This document shows, one piece after another, positions 33,148-44,564 of a stretch of DNA of 64,000 bases. The notes under the pieces are model-generated. The model saw only the letters and a list, made by a program, of their open reading frames with translations. It had not been told where the DNA came from and did no database searches. This DNA comes from Aphanomyces cochlioides (taxonomy: Eukaryota > Oomycota > Saprolegniomycetes > Saprolegniales > Verrucalvaceae), in assembly GCA_019828595.1 (NCBI GenBank), contig JAHQRK010000018.1, forward strand, positions 1,488,001 to 1,552,000, in the 5' to 3' direction. The first letter of the stretch is position 1, and each line of letters begins with the position of its first letter. Both the position numbers and the translations under genes were made by a program.

Positions 33148-34451
33148 TCAACTGCGCTTCATCTGTCGATTCTTCTTCTTTCTGGGAGGGTAGTCAGAGG
33201 GCAAGTATGGGGGAATTCCATGCAGAGTGTAAGCATATGATTGACACTGCTCGTTTTTTGATGATCCATCAGATCCACCACCAAAGTATCCAACAGGAGT
33301 CCCCCTGTTGGTATACACAATCGCGCACCCAGATAGACCAAGTGCGGATTGCGTAGAGAGAATCATTTGATTCCAATCCATACCAGTTACTTTAGCCGAG
33401 ACGATGGCGCCAGAGTGGTCAAAATTTTCATCTTCAAAATTTTCTGGAAATCCAAATAGGTGTACAGGCATTGGAGCGTAGACACCGAAGGTCATCTCAC
33501 ATCGGACGAGATTGAGTTGGACATTTGGAGGTGTAGGAATTTTCAAGATCGCAAAATCAAAAGTAGCTGAACAATTCCAGCAGATGTCACTTGAAAACTT
33601 GACGGTGCAGACTTCTTTCAATGCTTCTTCATCAGGAAAGAGTTGCTCGATTACAACTTCGATACTGTCATACGAAACAAATGCCATTGATTTCGAGTTG
33701 ATGAACCGGAGTCACCAGTAGTTTCCTTCTTTCGCTTTGCATTTGCCTTCTTTCCAGGGTGTAGTTTCAAATATAGTTCAGTTTCTCTGTTGAAGCCAGG
33801 ACTCAAGATATTCATATATTCTTCGCCAAGAAACAGGTGCAAGTTGGCCAGCAGATATACGTGCGTCGACGTCCGATCTACTACCAAAGCTGTTGAAACG
33901 TCAATCGGGCCAAACGAGTCCTTGATAGTGATTCTGACAACAGACTTCCAAACTTTTGATTGAACCTGAGGGTCTATCGTGGACAATTCCTGTGCGCTCC
34001 ATTGGCCAGTCTTCGCTGGAACCACCACCACCACATGAATTTTGTTGTCGTCGCAATAATCTGGGTAACGTCCACCGGAAAAGTACTTGGAAAGCTTCTC
34101 GGTGTCCAGCATTTTTCTTTCAGCATTGACAAACAATGGCATAACACTGTTTCCTTCGGCAGGTTGGGAAAGGACTTGGAATTCAGGTGCTGTGACAGAC
34201 AACCACGACGGATTGACTGAGTTTCCTCCAGCGGGTTGAGAAAGGACTTGCGAGTTAGGGTCTTCGTCAGACATCCACGACTCAGGATCCGTCAACGCCA
34301 AATAAAGCTCCAACTCGTCAGCATCACAAGTTATATTCTTGTTTTTCTTGACCTTGATCATGTCCTTGAGCTCTCCCACGGTCTCATCGAGAGCAATCTT
34401 CACAGGAAACGGTCTTCCCTGACCGATGACGACGCAGAAGAGCTTGAGCAT
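33148..34451 (-). pseudogene. CRN with trypsin-fold domain, copy 2, internal frameshift
   Basis: Inverted relative to copy 1. From 34424 to 33708 it matches 31417-32133 of copy 1 without a difference in protein, and in DNA wherever I compared. Just beyond 33708 there are 11 extra bases relative to copy 1, which throw the frame to a stop. The next frame (33148-33687) carries the rest of the protease-like domain, including FDFAILKIPTPP (Asp) and ALGLSGCAIVYTNRG (Ser), then GYFGGGSDGSS, the glycine-rich strand expected after the nucleophile. That tail is what copy 1 has lost. The N-terminus MLKLFCVVIGQGR is a normal CRN start. Confidence 0.72.
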
Positions 34452-35580
34452 ATTTGGAAATGCACGTTGGTTGAGAACTCACTTTGAAATTTAGTACAGT
34501 CATACCTCCCCTTAAAAATATTAATTATAAAAGGATATTCATCAAGAAGAGGATTGCTAAAGTATCAAGTTTAGGAGGTTTCATTTAAAGAGGAAAAAGT
34601 ATCATTCTCCGGAATTTGTGGGTGATTTTATCAAGAGCATTTGTGGGACAAATTGTCCCAAATTTTCAAGAAAATCAAAATTTTCTTGTCAGTTGTTTTC
34701 ATACATTTTCATGATCACATATAATTTTTACGTGTGGGACAGAGTCCCACACTATAAATTTATAGGGTTTTGACGATCTGTTGTGAAAGTGCCAAAATGA
34801 CAGCTCCGACCGAGGAACACTGTTCTTGTGAAGCAAACTTCCAGAGCTAGGAGCTAAGACTAATGCTTATACAGTTTGAGTAAGCTTTAAGTCCATAATT
34901 GAAGATAGCCCAGATTTGATCTGGGTAACACCATTCATGAATGAACCACCGCAGAGACACTGGTGTTACATCATTGTTTATCATGTTAAGAGTCTATTTA
35001 ACATAGTAAGCTCATCTTAGGGGCGCGTGCTACATCTAGATCAGTGCAAGTTACGATAATTTGCAGCTCAAACACGCTCGCTAAGGCGTTCAGACGTCTT
35101 TACTAGGCAAGTAGAACATGAAAGCACAGCTTATCCTTCCTTAATGTTAACGCTGTTATAAAGGTGCTAAAAGCTCTTTGATCCCATTTTACTATCTATG
35201 GTGAGTAGTTCGTAGGTCGCCTCGAAGTGAGGCACTTTGAAGAGGGCTTGTAGACATCATCACTTGAGAGTCAAAGCAACTTAAGTGTTTTACTTTGCAG
35301 TTTTATGCCTTCAATACATGCGTTTTATTGTTCCAACGATTGTCCCACAATTTCCGTCTATGAGGCATCCTTCGCCGGATTCGAATATTTAACGTCAGTG
35401 CTTTGAGCTGTGAAGATGTATGGATTCGTATGGAGTTTGTCATAAATTGGCCGTTCGGCCTATCTTGATGTTTGTGTACTTATGATATCCGGACATTTTA
35501 TCCGGATCTTTGACCTTAATAACGTTTAGTATTTAATAGGTTCAACCCAAAAATCAGTAGGTTTAACCTATTGCAGTCTA

Positions 35581-35787
35581 CTGATTTCCCTCTCAGTTTT
35601 AAACGGGTGATATTTATCGAGTTTCACAAGTCATTTAGTAATTGAATGAATATAAATGTTTAGAGGTGACTCTCACTATCAGCTCTTCCATACTGAATTC
35701 AAATTTTTGAAAGTACTCTATATTTTGATAATATTAATTTGTAAAAATTATCAATTGTGGGCCGTTTAAAAGTGAGAGGGAAATCAG
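35581..35787. mobile_element. TA-flanked 207-bp MITE
   Basis: Inverted ends CTGATTTCCCTCTCAGTTTT (35581) and complement ending 35787 match for about 26 bp with one mismatch, flanked by TA at 35579-35580 and 35788-35789. The element is non-coding and AT-rich inside, and its size and target site fit a Tc1/mariner-derived MITE. Confidence 0.85.
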
Positions 35788-36041
35788 TACGTTCTAAATT
35801 TATAATAAAACTATGTGAGATCAAATTGGTCAGAATGCAGTCTACAGCTGATGCGCACCATTGTGCATTATTCAGTCTGAGGATACCTCCGCGGAAAACC
35901 GTGGTTCGTTGGGTAAGCTTGCAAAATGCATGATGACTTGGGATTGTAGCCGTGAGGTGAGGTGAGGTGTGAAGGATTAGCATGGGGCCCCGGGCGAATG
36001 CCTGGAGGCAGTACGCCCTTTTATTATACATATAATTTTAG

Positions 36042-36300
36042 GAAATGACTATTTCCCCCCCATTTTGGCTATTCCCCCCCCCTAAAATTCATTTTTGATA
36101 CATTTTTGCCCAGCATTTCCGACTCTTTGGGGCATGACTGTGAGCTCCTGCGATGATGCCCATAACTTTGGCGCATTTGAAGTGTTAGCAGTAGTCAAGG
36201 GCTCTAAAATGGCGGTCGATTTTGGGGAAGCCAGGGCAAAAAATGTATAAAAATGAATTTTAGGGGGGGAAATAGCCAAAATGGGGGGAATAGTCATTTC
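36042..36300. mobile_element. 259-bp MITE with long near-perfect arms
   Basis: Arms of about 70 bp are inverted copies differing mainly in C/G run lengths: GAAATGACTATT plus a C run, CATTTTGGCTATT plus a C run, then CTAAAATTCATTTTT and CATTTTTGCCC. A single-copy loop of about 110 bp lies between. No target duplication could be fixed and there is no coding frame. Confidence 0.8.
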
Positions 36301-36334
36301 ATTATTTTACCTCATACACTGTAAGGGTGACAAG

Positions 36335-36720
36335 TTATATTTCACACTTATCAAACTGTCGAATCAGCTCGTACATTTCCTCGTCAAGGATTTTCGTGTG
36401 TCTCCAACAATTCGCAACGGAAACATTTTCGACTAGTCCCCATGCCGCTTTTGCCCATTTCATAGCCTGTAACACATCAACCTCAAAAATTTGACCAACC
36501 TCACCTCGCACAATTTCTTTCTCCGCATCATTTGATAACAATTCATCCAATTGCCGAACGACGTACTTGTCCTTCAAGTCGTCGATTTTTGAGTTCAACA
36601 TTCGAATGACTCCAGCATCCTGAGGGCAAAGCTGAAGGTAAGCAGTTGTTCCAGGGGGTACAGTATTGTGTGTCAAGGAGTCCACTCCCAATTCAGCTGA
36701 TCCAAATTCTTAAATTGTGA
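36335..36720 (-). pseudogene. Pogo/Tigger-like transposase, C-terminal fragment
   Basis: The frame carries PPGTTAYLQLCPQDAGVIRM followed by KYVVRQLDEL, EVDVLQAMKWAKAAWGLVEN and VSVANCWRHTKIL. This is the end of the DDE_1 domain and the region after it in pogo/Tigger/Jerky transposases, where family members read PP(N)TTxxLQPLDQGVI and STIxNCWxH. The catalytic third acidic position is part of the degraded PQDAG. The N-terminal part is absent. Confidence 0.7.
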
Positions 36721-37018
36721 GATTATTTGGATTGATCACTTGTTTCTCTTCCGAGCCTTCACAGAAAAGAAAGTACTAACTTGTGATCGGAAATCGTATC
36801 TCGGTTGAGATATTCCATCATTTTAACCAATAAATTCAAAGTTTCTGTTTTATTTTTGATTTAATTGGATATTAGTGACTAGGCTAGTGCGCCTTTTCCT
36901 GAAAATATTTTCGAGTTTTAACGGATTAAACGAAGCTCTACTAAATCAACTGTTTTGATTGGATTGAAAACTGGCCCCAAACTTCAATATTAATCATGCT
37001 GTGTTTGTCCTCCAAATT

Positions 37019-37392
37019 TTAAATTTTGCTGTCTGTTCCTATGGTGCATCTGCCCACTGATGCTGTCAAGCGATGGTCACGACCAACGATCGCCCAAAAG
37101 TTGTGGGCTGTGTCGGTTCTGGAAAAGTGGCCAACCATCACCAGATACTCTTCCACAAGTCTTAACAAGTGGACACGCGAAAACAGTATGTTCGCGGGTT
37201 TTGAGCGGTCAAAGACCCGCAAAAAACATTGGACTTACTGGCTCGAAGGCCATTATTCCTGATGCTTACGTCATGGCCGTATACATCAGAGATATTCGTC
37301 GACAAGAAATGGCTCTTATAGCCGCTCATATGAATAGCTATTTAAGAGTTAAACATAATAGAGTGTTTGCGCATAATGTGATTATAATATAA
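37019..37392 (+). pseudogene. Possible pogo-like transposase N-terminal fragment
   Basis: Two overlapping frames contain IAQKLWAVSVLEKW and SLNKWTRENS, then TGSKAIIPDAYVMAVYIRDI and RRQEMALIAAHM. The order suggests a helix-turn-helix header followed by the second helical module of pogo-like transposases, broken by frameshift. Similarity is weak and the call is tentative. Confidence 0.35.
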
Positions 37393-37399
37393 AATTGGT

Positions 37400-37890
37400 T
37401 ATAGCTATGTATTTTCATAGGTACCTGCAATAATGCATTTTCTATAATCGTTAGATTATAATCATCCCAAAAATTCATCGAAAAATTATATTTGTGGATC
37501 ATGATGTGAAAGAAAAAAAGTTCCTTGTTTGGATGTTGACCATGTCAAGACCTTGAAGCAAAAAAACGAGCGTGGTGGGCAAGGAACGTGCTGACATCAG
37601 GTTAACGAATAGAAAGGGTGAGCACATTCGTCGTATGTTAGAGCACCTAGAATGCACCATCTTCATTCGAACGAAATACCTGGCACTGTGCTTGAAGGAA
37701 GACGATCAGACCTGGGGAAAATAACTTGAAATAACGTAACTTCACGAATTTTTGCCCAACACAAATATTTGCTCTGGTCCAATTTCACATTCATCTTTAT
37801 TTAATTTCGTCCAATCAAATCATTCCAAATTTGAATTGGCTCAATAACTGGCTAAAAGTAATATTCCCGCGTTTTACGCAGAGCCTATGA
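37400..37890. other. No gene seen
   Basis: About 490 bp of AT-rich sequence with a few ATTGG boxes and no recognisable frame or repeat. Confidence 0.4.
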
Positions 37891-37893
37891 ACC

Positions 37894-39322
37894 TTGATTG
37901 AATGCCAATTTTGGCTATGCGCTACACCAACCACTCAAAAGAAGAGAAGGCCGAAGCCATTGCACGGCGAAGACAAGAAACAAGTCGCGAAGGACTTGAA
38001 TTTTGCAAAACGCACCTTGGATCACTTGCTATCCACTTACTACAGTGGAGGTTCTCTGGAGCCCAAGAGACGTGGTGCACAACGAAATTTCCAATGGAGT
38101 GCGAAAATTACATTGCAACGTGGATCACTTGCTATCCACTTACTACAGTGGAGGTTCTCTGGAGCCCAAGAGACGTGGTGCACCAACGAAATTTCCAATG
38201 GAGTGCGAAAATTACATTGCAACGTGGATCATTGCAATGCAACGTGATGGTGTACCGGTTGACCGCTCGAACGCCTTGATTAAAGCAAGAGAGATCTGCA
38301 AAAATCTCGGGATAACTGCAGTTTGTGATAGCTGGTTCGCTCGATTCCTCCGGCGCCAACCTGACACAACGTTTCGCCAGGCTCAAGTACTTTCCCGAGC
38401 TAGAAACAATGCTCAACCGGACGATCTTTACCATCTGTACAAAACCATGTTGACGCTTGTCGTCGGCTTCAACTTAAAGTCCAGCCAAGTTTACAACATG
38501 GACGAAACTGGTTTCCACACGCGTAAGTTGTCCAAGCGCGTTCTAGCCCTTCGTGGTTCCAAGTCCGTCCATTCAAAAGCCGACTCGACTTCCTTTCACA
38601 TGTCCATTATTGCCTGTGCAAGTGCAAGTGGTCATGTCATACCCCCCACTTTCATTCTCCCAGGGAAGCGCATTAATGAGACAATAGCAGGCGAATGCAC
38701 GTAGACGCCACCCTCACAACAAGCAAAAGTGGCTTCATCAACGCGCCGATATTTGTTGAGTGGTTGAAGCATTTCGACGATTCGATTCCCTTGATCGTTC
38801 GGCGCCCTGTTGTCTTGGTTTGCGATGGCTATTTGTCTCACTTTTCGCACCATGACGTCATGCGAACTCTTGATGAACGACAATTGTACCTGGTTTGCCT
38901 TCCCGCCAAGGCTACCCACTTGGTTCAACCACTGGACGTTGCTGTGTTTGCCCCGTACAAGAAAGAACTTGCTCGATTGAAGAGAAAATTCCTACTTGAG
39001 AGCGGCGCGCCAACTATCCCGAAACATGTTGCTGTTCGTCTGTCGTGTCAAGCATGAAAGTCAAGAATGTCGGGGGAGAATGCTCGCTCTGGATTCGCAA
39101 CGTGCCGTTTGTTCCCACCAAGCTTGGAAGCCATGCAAGAGCGATTCGAAGGATTTCATGACGAGGCTCTGTTGTACAGCTCAGTTCCCGAGCGAGATGC
39201 ATCGTGGTTGAGGCGAAAAGAGATCGTTCAAAATGAGATCTTAACTTTGCCTGTTGTAGGAACCAATACACCGAGAAACGCAAAACAGTTGATGTTGCCG
39301 GTCGTCTCTTGACACCAGACAT
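37894..39322 (+). pseudogene. Pogo/Tigger/Jerky-like (DDE_1) transposase relic
   Basis: The start reads MRYTNHSKEEKAEAIARRRQ. After a tandem duplication (38019-38225) the frame continues with the CENP-B-type region (KAREICKNLGI, SWFARFLRR) and the DDE_1 catalytic domain: SQVYNMDETGFHT (first Asp), then, after a frame change near 38695, PVVLVCDGYLSHFSHHDV (second Asp) and KATHLVQPLDVAVFAPYK (third Asp). A further frame change near 39055 separates the C-terminal part (PPSLEAMQERFEGFHDE). All three catalytic Asp positions survive, so decay is moderate. Confidence 0.78.
38019..38225 (+). repeat. Tandem duplication of about 103 bp within the pogo relic
   Basis: The segment starting GGATCACTTGCTATCCACTT at 38019 is repeated immediately at 38122 with only a one-base length difference. 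A third, partial start (GGATCATTGCAATG) follows at 38226. It duplicates part of the transposase coding sequence and shifts the frame. Confidence 0.9.
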
Positions 39323-40959
39323 GGTCCAGGCTATGTTGCAGTCAAAGAAGAGAGAGAGTAGACGTAAGATTACATGACTTGAAAGTTAATGAATCGCAGT
39401 TCTGTGATGCGGTGTTTGTCTTCTGGAGGGTTGTCGAGGTAAACCCCCCTCCTGGATTCAATGGTGTCGATTTTGCCATCAGAGCACTTTCGTTGATTTC
39501 AGTCCAAATTATGGAGCCAATCAATGAGCGTCAACTTGTGTTACAATGGGTGTGAACTTGAATCATATTATACACTGCGATGTTAGACTTTCGCAATTAA
39601 AAATTAAATGTCTTACTTGATGAATAAAAATATACATCGGATCAATAATTTCTATATTTTAATCAAATTAAAATCTGGCAAAAATTTGCGCCAAATGAAA
39701 TCACCCTCTTCAATATTAAAAAACAAGATATCAAGTATTCCTTTGCGACATATCAAGTGGCGTTGCAACCATTGAGAATTCAGATAAACCTCTATATTTT
39801 GGTCCCAAATTCATCATACAAACCCACGTAGTTCGCAAACCGCAGGATGACCCAGAAGTATGCATTTTGGGCAAAAAATCGTGATTTTACGTTAAAATAT
39901 TTCAATATGTATCATGAAAATATTTTATTTCTTATCATTTCAGAAACAATTAATTTATTTAATTTTTGAGAACAGTGTCTATGTATAGTCTACAATTTCT
40001 AATATAAATTACACTTTGAAGGGATGACGAAACATTGAAAAAACAATTAAATGGACACGTTTAGAGGCAAATTGATGGTCCTTTTGAATGAAAGGCTCAG
40101 GGCACTTGATCATTGCCTGCTATTCAAATCAATGGATCAGGCCTGAAGAGAGAAAGAATGGTTGTGATCACTCGTCATAAGACACCAGTTGAATAGCTAC
40201 ATATCTACTTTTGCTGTGAATAAAATGTCTGCCGCCAAAGCCTGGAAAGGCAATTGCATTATTGCACTTTACAAAGAAATATCCGAAAAGCGACTTGTAC
40301 GTCTGCGTTTGCAGCCTTGAACGTCTTCAACGAGGCAGCGACTGCACTTCTCTTGTGCAACATATTACAACCCAACATCCCGAATACCGATAAACTGAAA
40401 ACAAGTCAACAATTATGGATGCCTTTTTATCTATAATAGTTCGCGACATACATGGATGGCTGCGATGGACGGTGATATCTATGCTGCCATTCTGCTTCTG
40501 TGAGAACAAACTGACTGCTATATATTGTGTGTTCTACTCAAAATTTCCTCCGGTGGTTGGTTGAACCAACCACCAGCGAATCGCCGGACCTCCAAAAATA
40601 TCAATTTTAGGTGGTTAATTTGACCCTTGATTGAAGGCTTGTTCAGGATGGTACCCGAATCGACGAAGCTTTGTGGCTGCGCTGGCGAGATCAGTCACCT
40701 CTCCACTTGTTTTCGACTCAACGTGAAGAGCGCTGAGTAATGCGGAATGCTCTTTGAGGCGGGCTCAGTGTCATCGAAAGTAAGTGCGACCTGCGGCTTT
40801 TTTTCACTCCAGTTTTCAGCCAATCAATTGATACTAAAATTATTTTTAGCCAATCATGTCTTCCGCTTGATTTTATGGCGATTTTTCCAATACTCCAAGC
40901 TCAATCCAATTTCTCGAACACTTTGGTCACATATTTACAGCGTGTGATTCAACATGTTG
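39323..40959. other. AT-rich gene-free region with a perfect palindrome
   Basis: About 1.6 kb without recognisable genes. The notable item is a perfect 11-bp-arm inverted repeat with one central base at 40552-40574 (GGTGGTTGGTT and complement). Confidence 0.45.
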
Positions 40960-41559
40960 AAAAAAATTATCTATCATTTTTGACGGGTGGACAATGGGTC
41001 AAACCCATTACTTGGCTGTGTTTGCGTCTTTTCTGATGAGTCTGCTTGGGACTACCGGTTTGCCCTTCTTGGCTTATCACTATTGGAGAATGATGATTCA
41101 TTGAATGCCCAGGAGCACATTGATTATCTTACTTATGTTCTGGCGCTTTTTGGAAAGTCGTGGTCGAATGTCTGTGTCTTGATTGGCGATAATTGTTCGA
41201 CCAATCGATCGATTGCGTAAAAACGCGAACACGTTTTATTGGCTGTGCCAGCCACCGATTCTGGCATTGTGAAGATCCTTGGTCAAAGAACGCAAGATTT
41301 GAGCGGCGTTGAGCGCGATGCCAAGAGTGTCTTTGTTGTGCTGTCTGATGCTGAGGGATCGTCACTGCCAAAGTGTTTGTCGATTGTGGAACGGGCTAAG
41401 AAGCGCCAAAAGGTGCAAAAGGTGTACAAGGACTTGCGCTACATGCTACCCATCTCGAACGCATGTGAGCGCCTTTTCTCAATGTGTAACTATGCTTTCA
41501 ATGACCGCAGGATGTCTACTCTACCCATCAATGTCGAAGATCAAATGTTTTTGCATTAA
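40960..41559 (+). pseudogene. Internally deleted hAT transposase relic
   Basis: It reads FDGWTMGQTHYLAVFASF, NAQEHIDYLTYVLALFGKSW, VLIGDNCSTNRSIA, then jumps from the GCASHRF block (out of frame near 41240) straight to GIVKILGQRTQDLSGVERDA and the C-terminal signature SNACERLFSMCNYAFNDRR. Compared with 21012-22460, about 400 bp between GCASHRF and the VKIL block are missing. This is a typical non-autonomous deletion derivative. The same family order makes the hAT call secure. Confidence 0.75.
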
Positions 41560-41773
41560 AAGAAGACCTTTTTGCCGTGTAATCAGTGATTTACCGAATT
41601 TATTGTAGATTTAAGTATACAAGACGACTATTTCCACGTGCGACTTTTTCTAAGGAAAATATAAATTAATAGAGAATATATTATTTTATACAGGAATAAT
41701 GTTTGAAAGGAATATAGTGGTTTCTGTAGTAGAATTCGAAAATGCACTGTCATGATCTGTAAATCAATCAATT

Positions 41774-41860
41774 GTACTGATTGACAGGCAATAAAGCAGA
41801 CCTGTCAAGACAAGATTGCACTGATTGACAGGCAATAAAAAAGACTTGTCCAGCCTAAAT
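41774..41860 (+). repeat. Two tandem copies of a 43-bp unit
   Basis: ACTGATTGACAGGCAATAAA occurs at 41777 and 41820, each followed by a similar AGAC(C/T)TGTC stretch. Non-coding. Confidence 0.8.
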
Positions 41861-42348
41861 GACTTTGTATCAATGCTCATTTTCCATTTTGCAACCAAAA
41901 TCACGTTCTTCGTCTACTGTTTACGGTATTTTCTCTGTGGCAAAGTCCAATCCAGGAAAAAGGACGGGAGCAATGGGTCAACGATGTTCTTGTTGATGGA
42001 TTACAAAGGTCATCCTTTCCCTTGGTAGACTAGGCGTTAAGAACAGTGTTATGGACGAATTGGAATTATTTGATTAGCAACTTTCTCATGTTTTAATAAA
42101 TAATTTGAATTCCTTGCGTTAAGAGAAGTAGAAACAATTCCATTGCTTTTAATTGTCCAATTAAAAGTCTAAACAATACAGATTTCAATAGAATTCGGAT
42201 TTGCTTCACCTCGCGACCTAAAGTGTTCACTTGCCCACTTCTTTGAGCTTGAAGGATACCATGGTACTCAGCAGTAATGAACTTTCCACCGACAATAATT
42301 GTTTTTCTGAGTCCACGTTTCTTTTTCTTGGGGGGAGCACCAAGATTC
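41861..42348. other. No gene seen
   Basis: About 490 bp. A 67-codon plus-strand frame (41825-42028) is open but motif-free. Confidence 0.35.
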
Positions 42349-42487
42349 TCATGAAAACTGATATCGGAGTGTACGCTGAGGAATGTTGTACTTCACTGCT
42401 GCAGTTCGTATGGTCTTTGTCATGTCGATGACATCCTCGATCGCCGACGTCAGGTCATCTACACTGTACTGCGTTCTTGGCGGCATC
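42349..42487 (-). pseudogene. Psq-type helix-turn-helix fragment of a pogo-like element
   Basis: MPPRTQYSVDDLTSAIEDVI then TIRTAAVKYNIPQRTLRY is a psq/CENP-B N-terminal helix-turn-helix as found at the start of pogo, Tigger and Jerky transposases (pattern: AAxxYNIPxxTL). The rest of the gene is missing here. A TIR was not identified. Confidence 0.65.
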
Positions 42488-42612
42488 TTTTGAACTGGAA
42501 CCATACTTTTCCCTCCAAAAATCTCCACAAGTATAATTTTGTTGGAGGGAAATATTTCATCCAATAGATTATGCTTTCGATTGTGATTGGTCAATCTAGC
42601 ACAGCAAATCAC

Positions 42613-43242
42613 TGATCGCTCTCGTTACTTCATGTTTGCGAAACGCTTGCAGTGTGCAGTCATATTGTATTGTAGTATAGTACACAGATCCTACAATTTT
42701 ATACTATACTATCTGTTTGCGAAACCTCTCTAATGCCTTGGACACGTCATAAAAATTGTTAGCATTGTAGTGTTGACCAAGCTGAAGAGCCAAACAAGCT
42801 CGAAAAAAAAGTGTTTGTTTAAGCTAGAAGACACTTGAATGATTAATGTAAGAAAACTTAGATACATTTATCCAATCAGATCTACGTAAAAAATGTTCTC
42901 ACGCGTCCATCACAATAGCAGGTGCCAATCCAAATTATAGATCCAAAATATACGTCGTTTTTTCTACCAATCAGCCTTTCTATAGATTTTTTGCAATTGA
43001 CACCACCAATCATCAATTCGTTGTCGAAAGAAGACCAACATGACCAAGACTTCCGAACGAAGCAAGTATGTGAGAGGTCTGGCACGCGCATTGCTTGGTC
43101 GATTTGAATTGTTCCAATTATTGTCCTTTCAGTGAAATGTGGACTTGGCAGGTCATTGGCCAAATCGCATAGCAATCGACTATGCTAAATTTAATGTGAA
43201 ATATTGTATATTATACAAAGTTAAGTACAATTTCTTCCTAAC
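42613..43242. other. No gene seen
   Basis: About 630 bp with short frames only. There is an imperfect TATAGTA-type inverted arrangement near 42675-42710. Confidence 0.35.
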
Positions 43243-43400
43243 AATGGTACCTGCATCCCAGAATACCGTCATGCATGATTTCTACGCCCAATACAACCTC
43301 GCTATGAAGCGTCAAGACGCCGCGCGTATCTTCCGCGAGTCAGCGTCCATCATGGCCTTTCCCCACGGCCTTTCCCCAAGTCATATAATGAAGGTGACTT
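43243..43400 (+). pseudogene. Tc1-like transposase N-terminal fragment
   Basis: HDFYAQYNLAMKRQDAARIF then RESASI parallels the N-terminal helix-turn-helix of the relic at 45642 (HALFAYYYIGMKRSDIAHVF, TKSVSTI). A 14-bp tandem duplication (GGCCTTTCCCCACG twice, 43351-43376) disrupts the frame. Confidence 0.5.
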
Positions 43401-44564
43401 GATTGGTCAACATATTGAAAATACTGATATATGATTGGCTAGTCGATTGTTAGTCGATTATAGCAAGTCGATTCGATTCGACAGCCCAGTCCAATTTGGA
43501 ATCGAATGCATAATACGATATGCATACAGAATCCAAGACAACAACGAGGATGACATCGATCAATAGTTGCTTCGATGCATAGAATTACTTTGTGAAACGA
43601 GAAACGTCGTGGTGCGCACATGTTTGCCCAGGTAAGCACCTCGGTGGATATTCTATGTCAGTTGTTCACAACCTGCGGCCAGATTTATGCCCTCTTGGCT
43701 CTCCTGTGGTGACGTTTCTTGGCTTGCTTCGTCAGCTATTCTTGGCCTCAACGAAAAGACCAAACCTATAAAATTCTGGTTATCACACAACCAATCGGGA
43801 TGGCGTGAAAAGGTTGTTTTTGTGGAAGACGCCGTCCAATCATGATTTATCACTTTCCTATACAAACAACCTACTACAGTCCGCGCCAAATTTTTAAGGC
43901 CACCCAAGTTTTGTCCATAAGTTTTGACCCAGCGCGAATTTTGGGATGCTGTTTAGATATGCTCTTCACTATGGCATGGCCAAAACGTGATTTGTATCAA
44001 AACACAAGAATAACGCGTTTATAGACATTTATTCGCAGATATGCGCAGAAGGTCACTTTGATACAACGACATATTTAAGGCCGCCCTTCCCACATACTAA
44101 TTACTATATTAAAGTGAGTGAATGTCAGGGAAAATCGTGGGGAGAGAAGAACAGCTCGGAGAGGACACCGCGGATTGCAGGAAGCCGCGCTTCCTATGAA
44201 TGCCATCCATAGCCAAGATCATTCAACGCTCACGACGTTGTATCCAAACTGCACTCAGACTGCACTCAAACCACGTCATAAACCTGGCCCAAAGGCAACA
44301 GTGACTGCGGTAGATCCAAGGAAGTGATCACGAACCTCCAATGGTGAAATGACTGCAAGCCAATTTCATGCTCATTTCATCTTTCACATTCATTTATTTC
44401 AATACGGTTTTAAATATCAAAACTGATCAGCTTTCTATGTATCACTGACCAAAATCGACTTTTTGAGTTGTATTTTCGTCAAAATGTGTCATCTTTGGTC
44501 AACAGCACAGAAAATATGCTGTCGATATTAGAGAGGTTGCGAAAATGGACTTTCTCTTGTTTTG
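43401..44564. other. No gene recognised
   Basis: About 1.2 kb with short motif-free frames on both strands (43653-43907 minus, 44118-44327 plus). The AAGGCCACCCAA.TTTT word at 43899 recurs inverted near 47001 and may be a decayed element end. Confidence 0.4.

Larger units (their letters stand above)
34452..36334. other. Gene-free region with two MITEs and hairpins
   Basis: Apart from the MITEs at 35581-35787 and 36042-36300, this 1.9 kb shows no gene. A strong short hairpin GTGTGGGAC-aga-GTCCCACAC lies at 34732-34752 next to a second TGGGACAAATTGTCCCA at 34643-34659. A (GGTGA)n-like microsatellite sits at 35953-35969. Confidence 0.5.
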
